This document shows, piece after piece, positions 22,070 through 33,656 of a stretch of DNA of 64,000 bases; position 1 is the first letter of the stretch, and each line of letters begins with the position of its first letter. A program made the position numbers and the translations under genes. The notes under the pieces were generated by a model that searched no databases, was not told the origin of the DNA, and saw only the letters and a program-made list of their open reading frames with translations. Source of the DNA: Ganoderma boninense (Eukaryota > Basidiomycota > Agaricomycetes > Polyporales > Polyporaceae); the NCBI GenBank assembly GCA_002900995.3, contig CM035313.1, positions 1 through 64,000 on the forward strand, in the 5' to 3' direction.

Positions 22070-25000
22070 GGGTGTCGCAGGGAGGGATCAGATAGAGAGC
22101 GGGAGATGGAGGGCGGACGTAAGGACGAGGCCGGGGCACACGAGGCAGTCTAAGAGGGCGCAGCGGCGGAGGTCAAGCAGAGACGGGACCTGAGCCGGGG
22201 CAGGACCCTGCAGAGACTGAGACGAGCCGCGAGCGGGAGGAAGACGGTGGAAGGAGAGAACGGCCAGGCTGAGGCTGAGTGCGAGCGGCCAGGTCGACAA
22301 ACTTTGTCTACGTTGCCCACGCTCACATGCCACATCCGCATCGGGCAGTTCTCGCCTGCCCGAGCCCTCTTCCCACGGGCGCTCCGGGGCGTCTCCCGCG
22401 GCGAGATATCTGAAGACACGTCCTTGGCTGCTTCCCCGATCCACGATAAACGTTCTGGTGCTCGTTCTGGCTATGACCACCCCGCCCTTGATTGCTCCAC
22501 CATAAATGAACGGATCGCCCTCAACTACGGCCACCCGGTGCAGCAACCTGAAGCTGATCACCCCCGATGTCCGCCACTTCCACTCCGCTCGGACTTCGCA
22601 CCGGTTTCCTATCCTCACACCGCATACACCCAGTCTTTCGCACACGCATACACCCAGTCTTTCGGTCACGCATACACCCAGTATGTCGGCCGCATATACC
22701 CAGTCTTTCAGCCAGATCACACTAGAATTTCTCTCCGTGCATTAACACCGTGCTCGGTACGTCCTGTGCCGCCAGGTGCGTCTGTCGAGCTGTCTCCACC
22801 GTTATCCCCTTTGCTCACCACACAACATATGTAGACATCGCAAGCTCTCGCTGGACACCCCACAACATGATCCACATCATCGTCATCTGCTACGATCTGC
22901 GAAATGTCCAACGTCCACCTCGCTTCCACAACTAGAACTACCGAGACCCATCTCAGATGCCTCATGGCAAACACACCCCCATCGTCCCGGTAGCGGCCGT
23001 TATCCGCAGCGGTCGTCTCTTCTCGAATGAGAGCCCTGCAGATCTTTCGGCGTCCTCGTCCCGTCCGATGACCGTCACGGCGCTTTCAGACGCTCCTCAA
23101 GCTAAGCTACCCCGCCGTCCTCATCCCTGACAGAGCTTTCATGTTGGAGACCGGATTCACACCAACTCCCATGTCTTTCATTCCCGTTCAACTCCGCACA
23201 CTGCGCAAAGATCACTAGACGACGCCGACCTGGAGCTCCGTCAGCGAGAGTCTGGAGTGTCGAACTCTAGTCCATTAACGCGGCGTTCAGTATCGCATCT
23301 TATCCTGACAAGATTCGATTCGGGGTGCCACCAAGGGCCAGGATGGTGGGTCCCGAGGTCCGAAATGACGGGGTCTTCTATTCCTACGGTAAGCATCGTT
23401 ACTTGCAAGTGACGACGACGTAGTGCTGACGTTGGCTTCGGATAAGCAATTGTTTCTACTCAAATCGAGAACCGAGAACACCGCTGTTGAATGTGTGGGA
23501 TGTCAGTGTGAGCGCATGATGTTCCTTGTGACGTATCTGAGCTGACTGTACCCTAGGAAGACCCGCTATGCATTCAAGGGCATCCGGCTAACGGCAAGGG
23601 ATCTGCGGACTCAGACTCGCGTCGATCCCGAGGTGAGATCTCATCTTTGCTAGGCGGTTCAGATTAAGAATCGACGACCCTACTGTGCGCATATATATGT
23701 ACCAGAACGGCGTACTGTCGCATACATGCGCAAGTACGACCACCCGAGTCCTTGTATGCGCACTTAGACACGATTTTAGAAGCCACTCCGGGATCCAAAC
23801 CAACTCAACCATCGTACATATATGCGCAGCATACATGTACATCCTACCAAGCGCGCTTACAGCCTGCACTGTGCATGCTAGACGGACTTGACGTGCGTCC
23901 CTCATTGCATAGAACACACCTCAAGATACTCATCGGCGGTCGATCACTGACTTGCACGCATACAGTCCACTACATCTCGTCGGCTTCTTGAATCTTGCAG
24001 GCTTCGTGGCTCTTCGGAGTTGCGTACACCGCCCCTCGTCTTCACGTCATGTGCTGTACAGACGGTCTATGTACCCAGAGTGCGCATACAGGATGAGGTG
24101 CGTGCTGCTCTCCATGCTCCGCTTTGGCAGGCCTACGATGGCGAACGATCCGCTGCAAAGCAGGACCTAGACGTGTCTTCCGCGTTCTCAGGTCCATCTG
24201 CGGCCGTCTTGCACGGGAACAGAGCTGACGCGAAGTGCAGTGGCCCAGTAAGCTCGTAGATTTCAACGCGACACTCGCGCACAGTGTCAAGGCATTGCGC
24301 GCAGGTGGAGACGGTACAGGAGGGAGAGGAGAGAACACAGCTCGCGGTTGACTGTTGTGGCGGTGCCATCCGGCCCGGAACTCCGCAGGCCCGGATTTCG
24401 CCGTTTCTCAACGACACCCTCGCACGTCCTCGGTCAACGTAGGTCTTTGCTTCTTCCTCTGATCCAGAGAACCAGGGAGCGTCGTTCAAACACTTCCTTA
24501 TTATACTAGGGACCCTCCTGCTTAATTCTTGATCCACTGATTTTGAAATCTGACCCCGGTCTATCGGCTTGTGGACTTGGCTGATGGTCGACATACGATG
24601 TCTTCAGGCAACGCTCGCAGTCGAGTTCTCCGGGTCGCTGGGCAGTGTTTTGCAACCTTTTCTCCAACGTAACAAGAAGGGCCTTCAGGTCGCTCGTACG
24701 GTTTACCCTGGCGGACAGTACACTCCCACAACGGCTGCACCTTGCCCTTTTCTTTTTACTTGACACGACGCATTCCGATCCGAAGTTACAAGCCTCGTCG
24801 CTTCATCGCGGCTCGACGACCAAGAACGCGATACATTCGCATCCGTCATCCGGCAGTCCCAGGTTAAGTGTAGAAAACGCGATACAACATCCGGCGCTGA
24901 CTCAGGAAATGGCCACAACGTCGTCAAATGAAGAAAACGGTACATCAGACTCGGACGGCAACCTGTCCACCACGTCCATCCGATACCTGGTCTTCAGCTT

Positions 25001-25117
25001 TGCCAGTCCTGAGCTAAGGATTCCTAGGTCCTAGGTCCTATCTCGCGTCTGTCGGCCTCCGAGCCCTCCCCGTGGATTGCGCCAGAAGGCGAATAGTGCT
25101 GCGTCGTCGGATCCGGC
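22070..25117. other. Gene-poor intergenic region
   Basis: The left about 400 bp is the presumed aminopeptidase promoter. The remainder has only short, mutually overlapping frames with no recognisable domain. It contains the minisatellite at 22621-22712. Near 23687-23702 and 23814-23827 are almost matching inverted copies of GCGCATATATATGTAC. Imperfect AACGCGATACA motifs repeat at about 24825 and 24877. I cannot support a gene here. Confidence 0.5.
22621..22712. repeat. Minisatellite, four units of 22-24 bp
   Basis: Four consecutive copies of CGCATACACCCAGTCTTTCG plus 2-4 variable bases start at 22621, 22645, 22669 and 22691. There are no spacers, so it is not a CRISPR array. Confidence 0.85.
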
Positions 25118-27250
25118 TTAAGCCTGCCTCGTCTTACCCGCCGCTGACTCGATAGCCGACGAGCCCGAGGCGAACACCGAAGACTTGACATCCGAGTATG
25201 CAGGCGGGGCGCCGTCGAGTATATCAACACGCACATAGTACACACCCGTGCCCGCAAACTCCAGGCCGATGTCCACAGTAAGCCCGCCTGCCGCGGGCGC
25301 ACCCAAGCTGATCGTCTGACCGGGCGGGGCCTTCGGCCTGAGCAACCACTTTATAGAGTCCCACCAGAACACGTAGTCGCGCTCGACGAGGCACGAACCC
25401 TCCGACTCGGACGTCCGCGACATCCTGACGTCGGCCTCGATCTTGAAGCGCCTGCCGTCGTCCTTGAGCACATGCTGGAACTTGATCGCGATCGCGTGCT
25501 CGTCTTTCGTGAGTGTGAGCCAGTGGGTGGCTGGGTGCTCCGGGTCCGGGCCGCGCAACTCGGTCGAGTATCCTTGCGCCTGCAGCGCGTCGCGGGTCTC
25601 CATCAGCACCACCAGCTTGATCGCGACGTATGGCTGGGACCGAAGCTTGGACGGGAGATCGGTGGGGTCCGGGTGAGGAATGAACACCTCAAGCTCGGTG
25701 AGGGGAAGGAGGGGCCTGATGGTTTCCGGGGAGAGGAGGAAGAGGTCCGTGGCAACTGACGGCTCTCGAGATCGTCCACCGGGGTTCGTGCGAATGGATC
25801 CGGGATAGAGGTGCCTGGAGGGAGTGATGTGGCAGACGCGTCCGAGGAGATACCCGGGGTGCTCAGCATGTTCGCACATGAGGATGAGGAGGTACCAGTG
25901 GCCAGAGTCGCCCAGCAGTGTCTGTTCGACTGTGCTGTGCGGGAATAGGACGCGGGAGAGCAAGTCGTAGGTAAGAGCGATCATCTGGAACTGTGTGTGG
26001 ATGCCGTATGGAGTGAACGTGTACTGCAGTTGTCGGTCATGTGAGGTTGAGAGCTGGATGTGGTGCACGGGACCGCCACGGCTGAACCGGGCAGGAGAGT
26101 CTGCAAAAAGAGATTGGAGCGTCTGGACCGCGTCGAGCACCATCAGGTTGTTGCCAGTGGAGCTACTGGCTTGGGGGGATAAGGAGCCTACTGGGCGACC
26201 CATTCCCCAGGCAAAGAGGCTCTGGTCCGGGATGCGCTGCATGATCTGCTCCTGCAGACGTCGGAATGCGCGATCACCCTCGCCGTAGAGGGTCGGCATG
26301 TTGATGTCGAAGATGCCCAACAGCGAGTACGCCTTGTCCTCCTCTCTCGTGGTCTCGCGGTCTGCGGCCCACGAGAGGCGCTGAGCGACAGTGAACTTGT
26401 CGAGGGGGTCGAGATGCAACAGCGCCCTCCGAGCAATCTTGGTAACGCTCTCGACGAGACTGTCGAGAGCGTGCTTCGATCCCACCGGAGCCCAGTCTCG
26501 GGAGAGGAACTCCACGTGGATCGGCGCGATGAGTTCCTGCAGCGTCCATCCGCGAGTGAACCACCGGCTCTTGCGGAAGTGGGAGCCCTCGGCCTGGTGG
26601 TCATGTCCCGGAAACACGTCGGCGAGATAGGCGTAGCATACCGCCGCGAGGCTGTACCACTTGTACATGGAATTGATAGCCTCGGACAGCTCGGAGCTGC
26701 TCGACTTGTCGATGCAGCACGAGTCGATCCAAATGTAGCGGTAGCCGTTCTTGCGTGCGACGACGCAGGCGTTCCGGATCTTGGGTGAGAGGTCGGCGTC
26801 GTCCCAGATGGACTGAGGGGTCGTCGTTTGGTGTTCTGCGCCCAGCGCGGAAGAATCGTTCGAAGCTGAGGATGAGCCTGAGGTACGGTCTGCGATACCG
26901 TGCACCTCGATGAACCGCAACAGGGCATCGACTTCCGACTCGGTGAGACGTTTACGTGCTGTCGGAGAGCGTGTCGTCCGCGTCACAGACGAAGAGTTGC
27001 TCTGGAGCTGAGAAGGGGGTGCTAAGGGGATTGGTCGGCCTCGATCATGTTGGGGAGAAGAGACAGTGATACCGGCGTGACAGCGGTCCTGCGGGAGAGT
27101 GGACGCGGGATCATAGCGTTGTTGGATCTTCTTCAGCTCCTCGTACGTCTGTTCGCCGTCCGTGTCCCAGGTGTGTGACAAGATAGCATATATGGCGCCC
27201 TCGGGGTCTTTCTCGACGAACTGACCGGTCTCGGTGTCCAGGAGGCGCAT
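25118..27250 (-). CDS. HET-domain protein (heterokaryon-incompatibility type)
   Basis: A single exon encodes 710 aa. HET domains are found in fungal proteins that trigger cell death when incompatible individuals fuse. The start MRLLDTETGQFVE...YAILSHTWD is the classic HET opening. The rest of the domain includes a linker of about 90 residues rich in S/T, KIRNACVVARKNGYRYIWIDSCC, then YKWYSLAAVCYAYLADV and WFTRGWTLQELIAP. A DUF8212-like segment follows (RLSWAADRETTREEDKAYSLLGIFDINMP..YGEG..AFRRLQEQI). The C-terminal about 350 residues are unassigned and beta-rich. No STAND ATPase or repeat domain is attached. The frame is intact. A piece of its 3' end was copied to 6357-6660. Function in incompatibility is inferred from the family only. 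Confidence 0.88.
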   Translation of the reverse strand: MRLLDTETGQFVEKDPEGAIYAILSHTWDTDGEQTYEELKKIQQRYDPASTLPQDRCHAGITVSSPQHDRGRPIPLAPPSQLQSNSSSVTRTTRSPTARKRLTESEVDALLRFIEVHGIADRTSGSSSASNDSSALGAEHQTTTPQSIWDDADLSPKIRNACVVARKNGYRYIWIDSCCIDKSSSSELSEAINSMYKWYSLAAVCYAYLADVFPGHDHQAEGSHFRKSRWFTRGWTLQELIAPIHVEFLSRDWAPVGSKHALDSLVESVTKIARRALLHLDPLDKFTVAQRLSWAADRETTREEDKAYSLLGIFDINMPTLYGEGDRAFRRLQEQIMQRIPDQSLFAWGMGRPVGSLSPQASSSTGNNLMVLDAVQTLQSLFADSPARFSRGGPVHHIQLSTSHDRQLQYTFTPYGIHTQFQMIALTYDLLSRVLFPHSTVEQTLLGDSGHWYLLILMCEHAEHPGYLLGRVCHITPSRHLYPGSIRTNPGGRSREPSVATDLFLLSPETIRPLLPLTELEVFIPHPDPTDLPSKLRSQPYVAIKLVVLMETRDALQAQGYSTELRGPDPEHPATHWLTLTKDEHAIAIKFQHVLKDDGRRFKIEADVRMSRTSESEGSCLVERDYVFWWDSIKWLLRPKAPPGQTISLGAPAAGGLTVDIGLEFAGTGVYYVRVDILDGAPPAYSDVKSSVFASGSSAIESAAGKTRQA

Positions 27251-29323
27251 GGCCAGAGCTAATAATCACGAACATTTAGCCAAGTATACTCAGCGGGGAG
27301 CTAGCGAAGCATGCATCGACATCTTACATACCACTGATGGCCAAGGGATTGAGTATTGGTATTGCAGAGGGTGACGGAGAGAGCTGAATGGACACCTAGG
27401 TGGCGGTAGGGGAGGAGGACTATAAGGCTTTCCTCGGGTACTTGTACAGGAAACTCCATGCCCGCGTGACGTGAGAATGTCTTAATGCCTTCTAGAACGA
27501 GGTTGCCACTTGTTCAACTACACCGAGCTACTGGCTCATAAGACAGGGCTTCTCAGAGCTTCCATGATTATCCGAAAAGGATACCGCATACCCAAATCTG
27601 TGACCTCCCTCCCTTCGTCACTGTCCGACTCGAAACGGCCACTGTTGCGGCATTACATTGTCAGAATATGTCCTTGAAACTGCGGCACACATTAAAAAGG
27701 ACATTGCGAGAACGATGGGCCACGTACCAGAGCACGAACGGTGGCATGGCATCTACCCCACTTGCGTACGAGCTTATTCCCAGGCTACGCCATGCGTCGT
27801 CATCTATCACTGTCACTACTACTAGTAGCGTCAGGAAACCGTGTTGCGAACCGAAGGCCCACGGATGGAGGAATGTACCTTCCGCTCAGCGTCGGCGTTA
27901 TCGTCCCGAGACTCCCAAAATATGCGCGACCTGTGCATCTTGTCGACACACTACCCTAGGTTCCTCCTGCGACGCGAACACGCCTTGTCGTCCGCCACCC
28001 GGGTCAGGCTGAGTGGGCTCAGGGAGGATCCTAAACTAAGGATCGAATAATCATCTTGGGGAAACGCTGCCAGGTGCATTGGTGAGCGGCCATGTACATC
28101 GCTCAAGACTGGGTCAGAGGCGGGACCGCATATAGTCAGCAATAAGGACGCACCAAATTGCCGCAAGCTCAGCTTCTTGCGACCATCAGGTGCTCTCGAT
28201 CTGGCTTTGCCATCAGAGCGTTGTTGAAAGAAACTAGAACTGACACAGTGTGGGCTTACCAGTACTTACAAGATATTAAGTTCAAAGCCAATCTGTGGCG
28301 TCGCCAGCATGGCGTATTCCGAAGACAACGAGGCTGGAAACCTACATCACAAGGATGAGGTATCCGAGGATCTACTCCGACAACTTGAAACACCGCCGTG
28401 CTTGAAATGCTCCACGACCGCCTTCAACTCGGTTTCAGCAACTAGAGTTTCAGTACATGTGCTCTCCAGTTGGCGAAATACCAATACCGAGATGTCGTGG
28501 AGCTTCACAAGCTTGGAACTGGGAATCGAACTGGTCGCTCATATATCAGCCATTCAAATCGAACAGCGCGACGAACAACGACGGACCAAGGACTCACCGT
28601 TGTTATTATTGCACCCGAGTCAACGCTTTATATGGAACCGGGATGTACTCTCTGAAAGAGCATCTCATCGATATCGCGAGGTCGAGAACTCATACACGTA
28701 CCCGAGTACAACAACGGACTGCGCACCTTGTTCAGCATTCGGGGGGTGGCATGGTGATGCCGACAATTTCCTACTCTTTTATCAAGCCCTATCCGGCTCT
28801 CCATATCTTCGTTCTCGCTCTGTTCTGCTGTCCTCAGCTTTTCTGTCATGGACTATCCTCGATCTGCGCTCGGAGGAAAGAGTTCACCTCCCCTTCACCG
28901 CTGCATCCATGCTCGTCTGGTAGGAGATCACAGTTGTCCGTATGCCTCTTCTTGTTGCGTGGATACAGCGCGCCGCATATCCACGCTGAATGTGGATCCG
29001 GCCCCGTGGCCATGATCGTCTTGCCGTCGTCCGAGTCGCCGAGCGTACTGCCAGTGTAAGTGTTCCTGTCGGAAGGCTTGATTTGCATTTCCAACGTCCA
29101 ACGTGTCCGCTGGCGCATCCGCCTGATAATGCAATATGGACTGAAGCGGGAAGATGAGTAAGAGAATGTTTAGGTTCAGCAGCGAAGAGGAGCAGGACTG
29201 AGGAGGTGGTCAGGAGCAAGGTGCGATCATGTGCCCCACGCCGGGTCACTCTGCTGATGTCATGCGCTACACGATATCCTCCTCGGCGCTCACCGTAAAC
29301 AACGCCTGAATTCAATCACCGTG
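27251..29323. other. Intergenic with unassigned coding-like stretches
   Basis: The left part is the presumed HET promoter. Between about 28309 and 28730 the plus strand has overlapping open frames that could be exons of an unrecognised gene, starting MAYSEDNEAGNL. I find no domain and no convincing splice chain, so no gene is called. Confidence 0.4.
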
Positions 29324-29696
29324 GAAGTGAAGTATCGCGGTTGGTGCGAGAGTGCGATGGACACAGACACGTTCTGCTTGTTGGAGGCACTCGACGCCAT
29401 GGATGGTGTTGAGGACTCGTAACGCTCTGGAGTTGTTGAGTTGCCCTTAGTTCAGATCGCAATTGATCATCTGTTGCTTACAACGTCTAAACAGTTTTGT
29501 GAACGTGACAGTCCGAGTCAGGCAAATGATCCACACAAAGTACTTCTGCGACTTCAATTGCGATCTGAACTAAGGGCAACTCAACAACTCCAGAGCGTTA
29601 CGAGTCCTCAACACCATCCATGGCGTCAAGCGCCTCCAACAAGCAGAACGCGTCCGTGTCCATCGCACTCTCGCCCCAACCGCGATACTTCACTTC
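29324..29696. repeat. Long inverted repeat at the 3' end of F-box gene 2
   Basis: The left arm 29324-29466 and right arm 29554-29696 (about 143 nt each) are near-perfect reverse complements around an 87-nt spacer. The inner about 60 nt match exactly and the outer part has a handful of mismatches. The right arm is the last coding part and 3' flank of F-box gene 2. The left arm is an extra, inverted copy of the same segment. RNA from either strand could form a hairpin of about 140 bp. Confidence 0.9.
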
Positions 29697-31355
29697 CTGC
29701 TCCTCCTCGTCCGACCCTCCCTCAGGCGGCAGCACCTCCAGCCCGCTTCGCAGGTTCGGAAAAAGTCTGCGGAGGACCTCCGCAAGCCGCTGCGGGTCCT
29801 CCACGCACAGCGTGTCGCAGAAGTCCGAGTCCGGGTCGAACACGATCCTCCGCAGCACCGTCTGCGGCGCAACACACGCGTCCGCGTGCGCCTCGAGCAG
29901 CGCCAGCTCGCGCTCGCCGACGCTCCCGAACTCTACGTCGAGCCTCTCGAGCCTGCGGCAGCGCTCCGCGAGGGCGACGACCGCGCTGAGCGAGGGCCGC
30001 GTGATCCCCCACGGGCCGTCGTCGTTGTAGTTGTCCCACTGGATCGTGAAGCCGAACTTGGCGGAGACGAGGCCCGGCCACGCGGACGCGACGGCGTCCA
30101 GGTCATCGTCGCCCACGGTGAACGTCGCAACCATTGGCGTCTGGAAGCAGACGACGAACGCGATGTCCGTCAGCGCGGAGAGGCACTTGAGGGGCGCGAG
30201 GACGTCCGACGCGAGGGACACACCGTCGGGGACCTCGCCCTCGTTGTCGATCTCGTTGAACTCGATGTCGACGCAGAGCGTGAGCTGGCGCAGCTGCGCC
30301 GTGGCCGGGGACGTAGACAGGTCGTTGAGGTACTGCACCATGTCTTCGGTGCGCGGCACCGAGGTGCGGAGAGACAGGTGGGTGAGGGATCTGGACGATA
30401 TGTAAGGGAGCACGGCGAGGAAGTGTCGCCGAGCCTCTTGGTCCATGTCTTGAGTGGAGATTTCTTGGAGCGCGGGGAATGCGCCGCGCATGTCCATGAC
30501 TGGCCCCGATATAGCGAAGCATCCGTGCAGTACCCGAAGGTTTGGTAATGCGGCGAGACGGCGGAACAACGTCGCGTCGATGGCCATGAAATGGACCGTG
30601 TGGAGGTTGCTGAACTTTGCCAGGGTCTGGTGACCTTCTTCATCGACACTCCAGAGAGTCGGGGCCTTGAGATGAATGATCTGCTGGGGCGCGACGGCGG
30701 CCGCAGCGAGGATCTTGAGGATGGCGAGATCATGCTCTGTAGAAACCGAGAAGAGAGCTAGCGATGGGGAGGCACACACGGCCTTGAGAAAAGAGAGCCA
30801 CGCATCCCCGCCAGTAACTCCCCAAAACACGCATAAGACGCGCAGGTTTGGAAACATGGGGCGGACGCCATCGAAGCGCGAGCAGAAGGCGGCGAGTGTC
30901 TCATTGTCACCAGGCATGTGTGTTGTCGGAGTCCAGCATGCCAGCGCGCGGATGCGCCTCGCGATCTGCTCGATCCGCTCCAAAACGTGAGCCTTCTCGT
31001 CACCTTCATATATCTTGAATTGCGTTATATTAGTTCGTCGAGTGAGTTGACTCCTATCGGTACTCACCCGTGCATTCCCGAGTATTGATTCGATGGGCGT
31101 GAAGTCGTCGATCACCTCCCATAGTACGCCTGAGGCGGGCTCCGAAAATGCCTTGCAGGTACGTGCGGCGCACGCAAGGGCCCGTCTCTTGGCCTTGGAT
31201 GCTTTGAAGTTTTCCCGATCTCCCAAGTCATTCGGAAACTTGAATGAGCCTAACTCCGTTCCATGGCTCGGAAGAGAGAGCTGTGGGCATACAGAGAAGT
31301 TCCCAAATACCTCGTGTAGGATCTCGGGGATCGCAAGAATCCGATGAGGTGCCAT
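29598..31355 (-). CDS. F-box protein with LRR-like C-terminal region, paralog 2
   Basis: Exons 31068-31355 and 29598-31013 encode 567 aa. The architecture is the same as paralog 1: an N-terminal F-box (IPEILHEVFGNF...ARTCKAFSEPASGVLWEVIDD), then degenerate leucine-rich segments (LPNLRVLHG, FPALQEIS, LRQLTLCV). The intron at 31014-31067 is 54 nt with GTGAGT, a CTAAT branch site and CAAG. It is a multiple of three without a stop, so an unspliced message also encodes a full-length protein with 18 extra residues. It starts 222 bp downstream of the paralog 3 stop (tandem, same strand). Its 3' end is one arm of a long inverted repeat. Expected to act as an SCF substrate adaptor; the target is unknown. 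Confidence 0.82.
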   Translation of the reverse strand: MAPHRILAIPEILHEVFGNFSVCPQLSLPSHGTELGSFKFPNDLGDRENFKASKAKRRALACAARTCKAFSEPASGVLWEVIDDFTPIESILGNARVSTDRSQLTRRTNITQFKIYEGDEKAHVLERIEQIARRIRALACWTPTTHMPGDNETLAAFCSRFDGVRPMFPNLRVLCVFWGVTGGDAWLSFLKAVCASPSLALFSVSTEHDLAILKILAAAAVAPQQIIHLKAPTLWSVDEEGHQTLAKFSNLHTVHFMAIDATLFRRLAALPNLRVLHGCFAISGPVMDMRGAFPALQEISTQDMDQEARRHFLAVLPYISSRSLTHLSLRTSVPRTEDMVQYLNDLSTSPATAQLRQLTLCVDIEFNEIDNEGEVPDGVSLASDVLAPLKCLSALTDIAFVVCFQTPMVATFTVGDDDLDAVASAWPGLVSAKFGFTIQWDNYNDDGPWGITRPSLSAVVALAERCRRLERLDVEFGSVGERELALLEAHADACVAPQTVLRRIVFDPDSDFCDTLCVEDPQRLAEVLRRLFPNLRSGLEVLPPEGGSDEEEQEVKYRGWGESAMDTDAFCLLEALDAMDGVEDS

Positions 31356-31577
31356 CCTTTGCAAGAGATCTAGAAACCGGAGGCTTGTGGTAGAGTCGAC
31401 ATATGGCGGTCGGGTGGCGACCGCGACTCTCGCCGGATTTTGATTTTGTACGTAAATTAGAAACTCAGGCGTCGGAGTTGGCATTGTCAACACCTTTCCC
31501 CGCGAAGCGATCGTCAGTAGCTCTCGATTGCACCTCCGAGCCCTTCTCGAAACCAATTGCGAACCCAAGCACTCCAA

Positions 31578-33383
31578 CTACAAGTGCCCATCAACTTGAA
31601 GATGCACATCGTCAAGCGCCTCCAAGAGGCGGGCCGCGTCCGTGTCCATGTCGCTCGCGCTCCAACCGCGATACCATACCGACCCTTCGCCCGACTCTCC
31701 CTTCGGAGGCTGCACCATCTCCAATCCGCTTCTGAGCTTCGGGAAGAGCCTTCGGAGCGCCTCCGCAAGCCTCCGCGGGTCCTCCAAGCGCAGTATCCTG
31801 CAGAAGTCCGCGTTCGGATCGAACACGAGCCTACGCAGCGCCGTCTGCGGCGAAGCACACGCGTCCGCACGCGCCTCAAGCTGCCCCAGCTCGCGCTCGC
31901 CAACGTTCTCAAACTCTATGTTGAGCCTCTCGAGGCTGCGGCAGCGCTCCGCGAGGGCGACGACCGCGCTGAGCGAGGGCCGCGTGATCCCCCGCGGGCC
32001 GCGGTGCTCGTCGCCAGGCCAGGGGTTCCACTGGATCGTGTACCCGATCTTGGCGGAGACGAGGCCCGGCCACGCGGACGCGACGGCGTCCAGGTCTTCG
32101 TCGCTCACGGCGAACGTCGCGACGGTAGGCGTCTGGAAGCGGACCACGAACGAGATGTCCGTCAGCCTGTGGGCGGGGAGACACTTCTTGAGGGGCACGA
32201 GGACGTCGGACGCAAAGCACACTCCTTCGATGGGTTCGCCCTGGTCAAAGATCTCGTTGAACTCGATGTCGACGAAGAGAGTGAGCTGGCGCAGCTGTGC
32301 CATGACTGGGGACGAAGACAGGTCGTTGAGGTACTGCACCATGTCTTCGGTGCGTGGCACTGAGGCGCAGAGAGACAGGGTGGCAAGGGAGCTGGAGGAT
32401 ATGACAGGGATAACGGCGAGGAAGCATCGCTGGGCCCCTTGTCCCATGTCTTCAGTGTGTAGTTCTTGAAGGGCGGGGAATGCACCGCGCATATCGATAA
32501 TTTCTGCTGGCAGTACGGTGAAGCGTCCATGCAGCACCTGAAGGTTAGGCAGCGAGGCGAGATGGCGGAACAGCGTCGTGTCGATGGCCATGAAATGAGC
32601 GGTGTGGAGGTTGCTGAACTTCGCCACGGCCCGATGACCTTCTTCATCAAGGCTGGAGAGAAGCGACATGTGCAGATGAACAATCTGCTGGGGTGCGACC
32701 GCAGCGCTGGCCAGAACTTTGAGGATGGTGAGCTCATCCCCAGTAGCCACCATGACGAAGGCTAGCGATGGAGAAGCACACGCAGCCCTCAGGAAGGAGA
32801 GCCACACAGCCGTGGTATTTTCCAGCAGCACCCGCAAGACGCGCAGGTTCGGAAACATGGGGCGGCCGCCGCCATCGAAGCGCGAACAGAAAGCGGCGAG
32901 TCTCTCCGAATCATCACTGGCATCGCCAGCCGTATGCATCCAAGTTACCAAAGCGCGGATTCGCCTCGCGATCTGCTCGATCCGCTCCCAAACACGAGCC
33001 TCCTCGCCACCTTCAGATATCTTGAAACGAGGTTGATTCAGTCAGTATAAATAATGAGTGCGACTCGTAAGGATACGTATGCCACTTACGCGCTCATGTG
33101 CATTTCTAAGTAGTGATGCGATGGGCGCGAAGTCGTCGATCACCTCCCAAAGTATGGCAGAGGCGGGCTCCGCAAACGCCTTGCATGTACGTGCGGCCCG
33201 TGCAAGAGTCAATTTCTTGGCCTCTGAATCTTGGAAGCCGTCCCAATCTGTTGATTCGTTAGGAAATTCGAACGAGCCTAAGTCTGCCAGTGCACCAGGA
33301 AGAGAGAGTTGTGGTCGGATGGAGAGGTGCTTGAACACCTCATGTAGTATGTCGGAGACCGCAAGAGCCCTATGTGGTGCCAT
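31578..33383 (-). CDS. F-box protein with LRR-like C-terminal region, paralog 3
   Basis: Exons 33090-33383 and 31578-33020 encode 578 aa; the intron of 69 nt has GTAAGT, a CTGAC branch site and an AG end. The F-box at the N-terminus (VSDILHEVFKHLS...ARTCKAFAEPASAILWEVIDD) and the leucine-rich remainder align with paralogs 1 and 2 throughout, but this copy is the most diverged. Examples are an insert GPRGITRPS with extra upstream residues, and a different C-terminus ending LQVDGHL. The start is placed at MAPHR, which is shared by the family. It lies 273 bp from the Goodbye-EF-ZZ stop. The frame is intact. Confidence 0.82.
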
Positions 33384-33656
33384 CTGGCGCAAGAGAGACT
33401 GGTAAAGGCAGTGGCGGGGTGGTGGATCGATGCGAATTGATCCTCGATCCCCATGATGCTAGAAGACATACAAAACGCGCGCTTGGGCGGGCAATGCTCA
33501 TTCTTAAGCTTATTGCGTACGCGCGCGAAGAAGATGGCGTTTATGTAATCCCACAGTGACGCAGAGAGGGCTGACAGAGACAAGTGCAGAGCGACAGGGC
33601 AGACGCAAGCAGCGAACGATGCAGAAGAGGCAATTCTGTTACAAAGACTCCCGGGG

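Noticed and set aside
22621..22712. CRISPR-like repeat array
   Set aside because: The four units are directly adjacent without spacers, in a eukaryotic intergenic region; it is a minisatellite.
23687..23827. Transposon ends from the inverted GCGCATATATATGTAC copies
   Set aside because: The arms differ by two bases in length, and there is no target duplication or second copy in the window.
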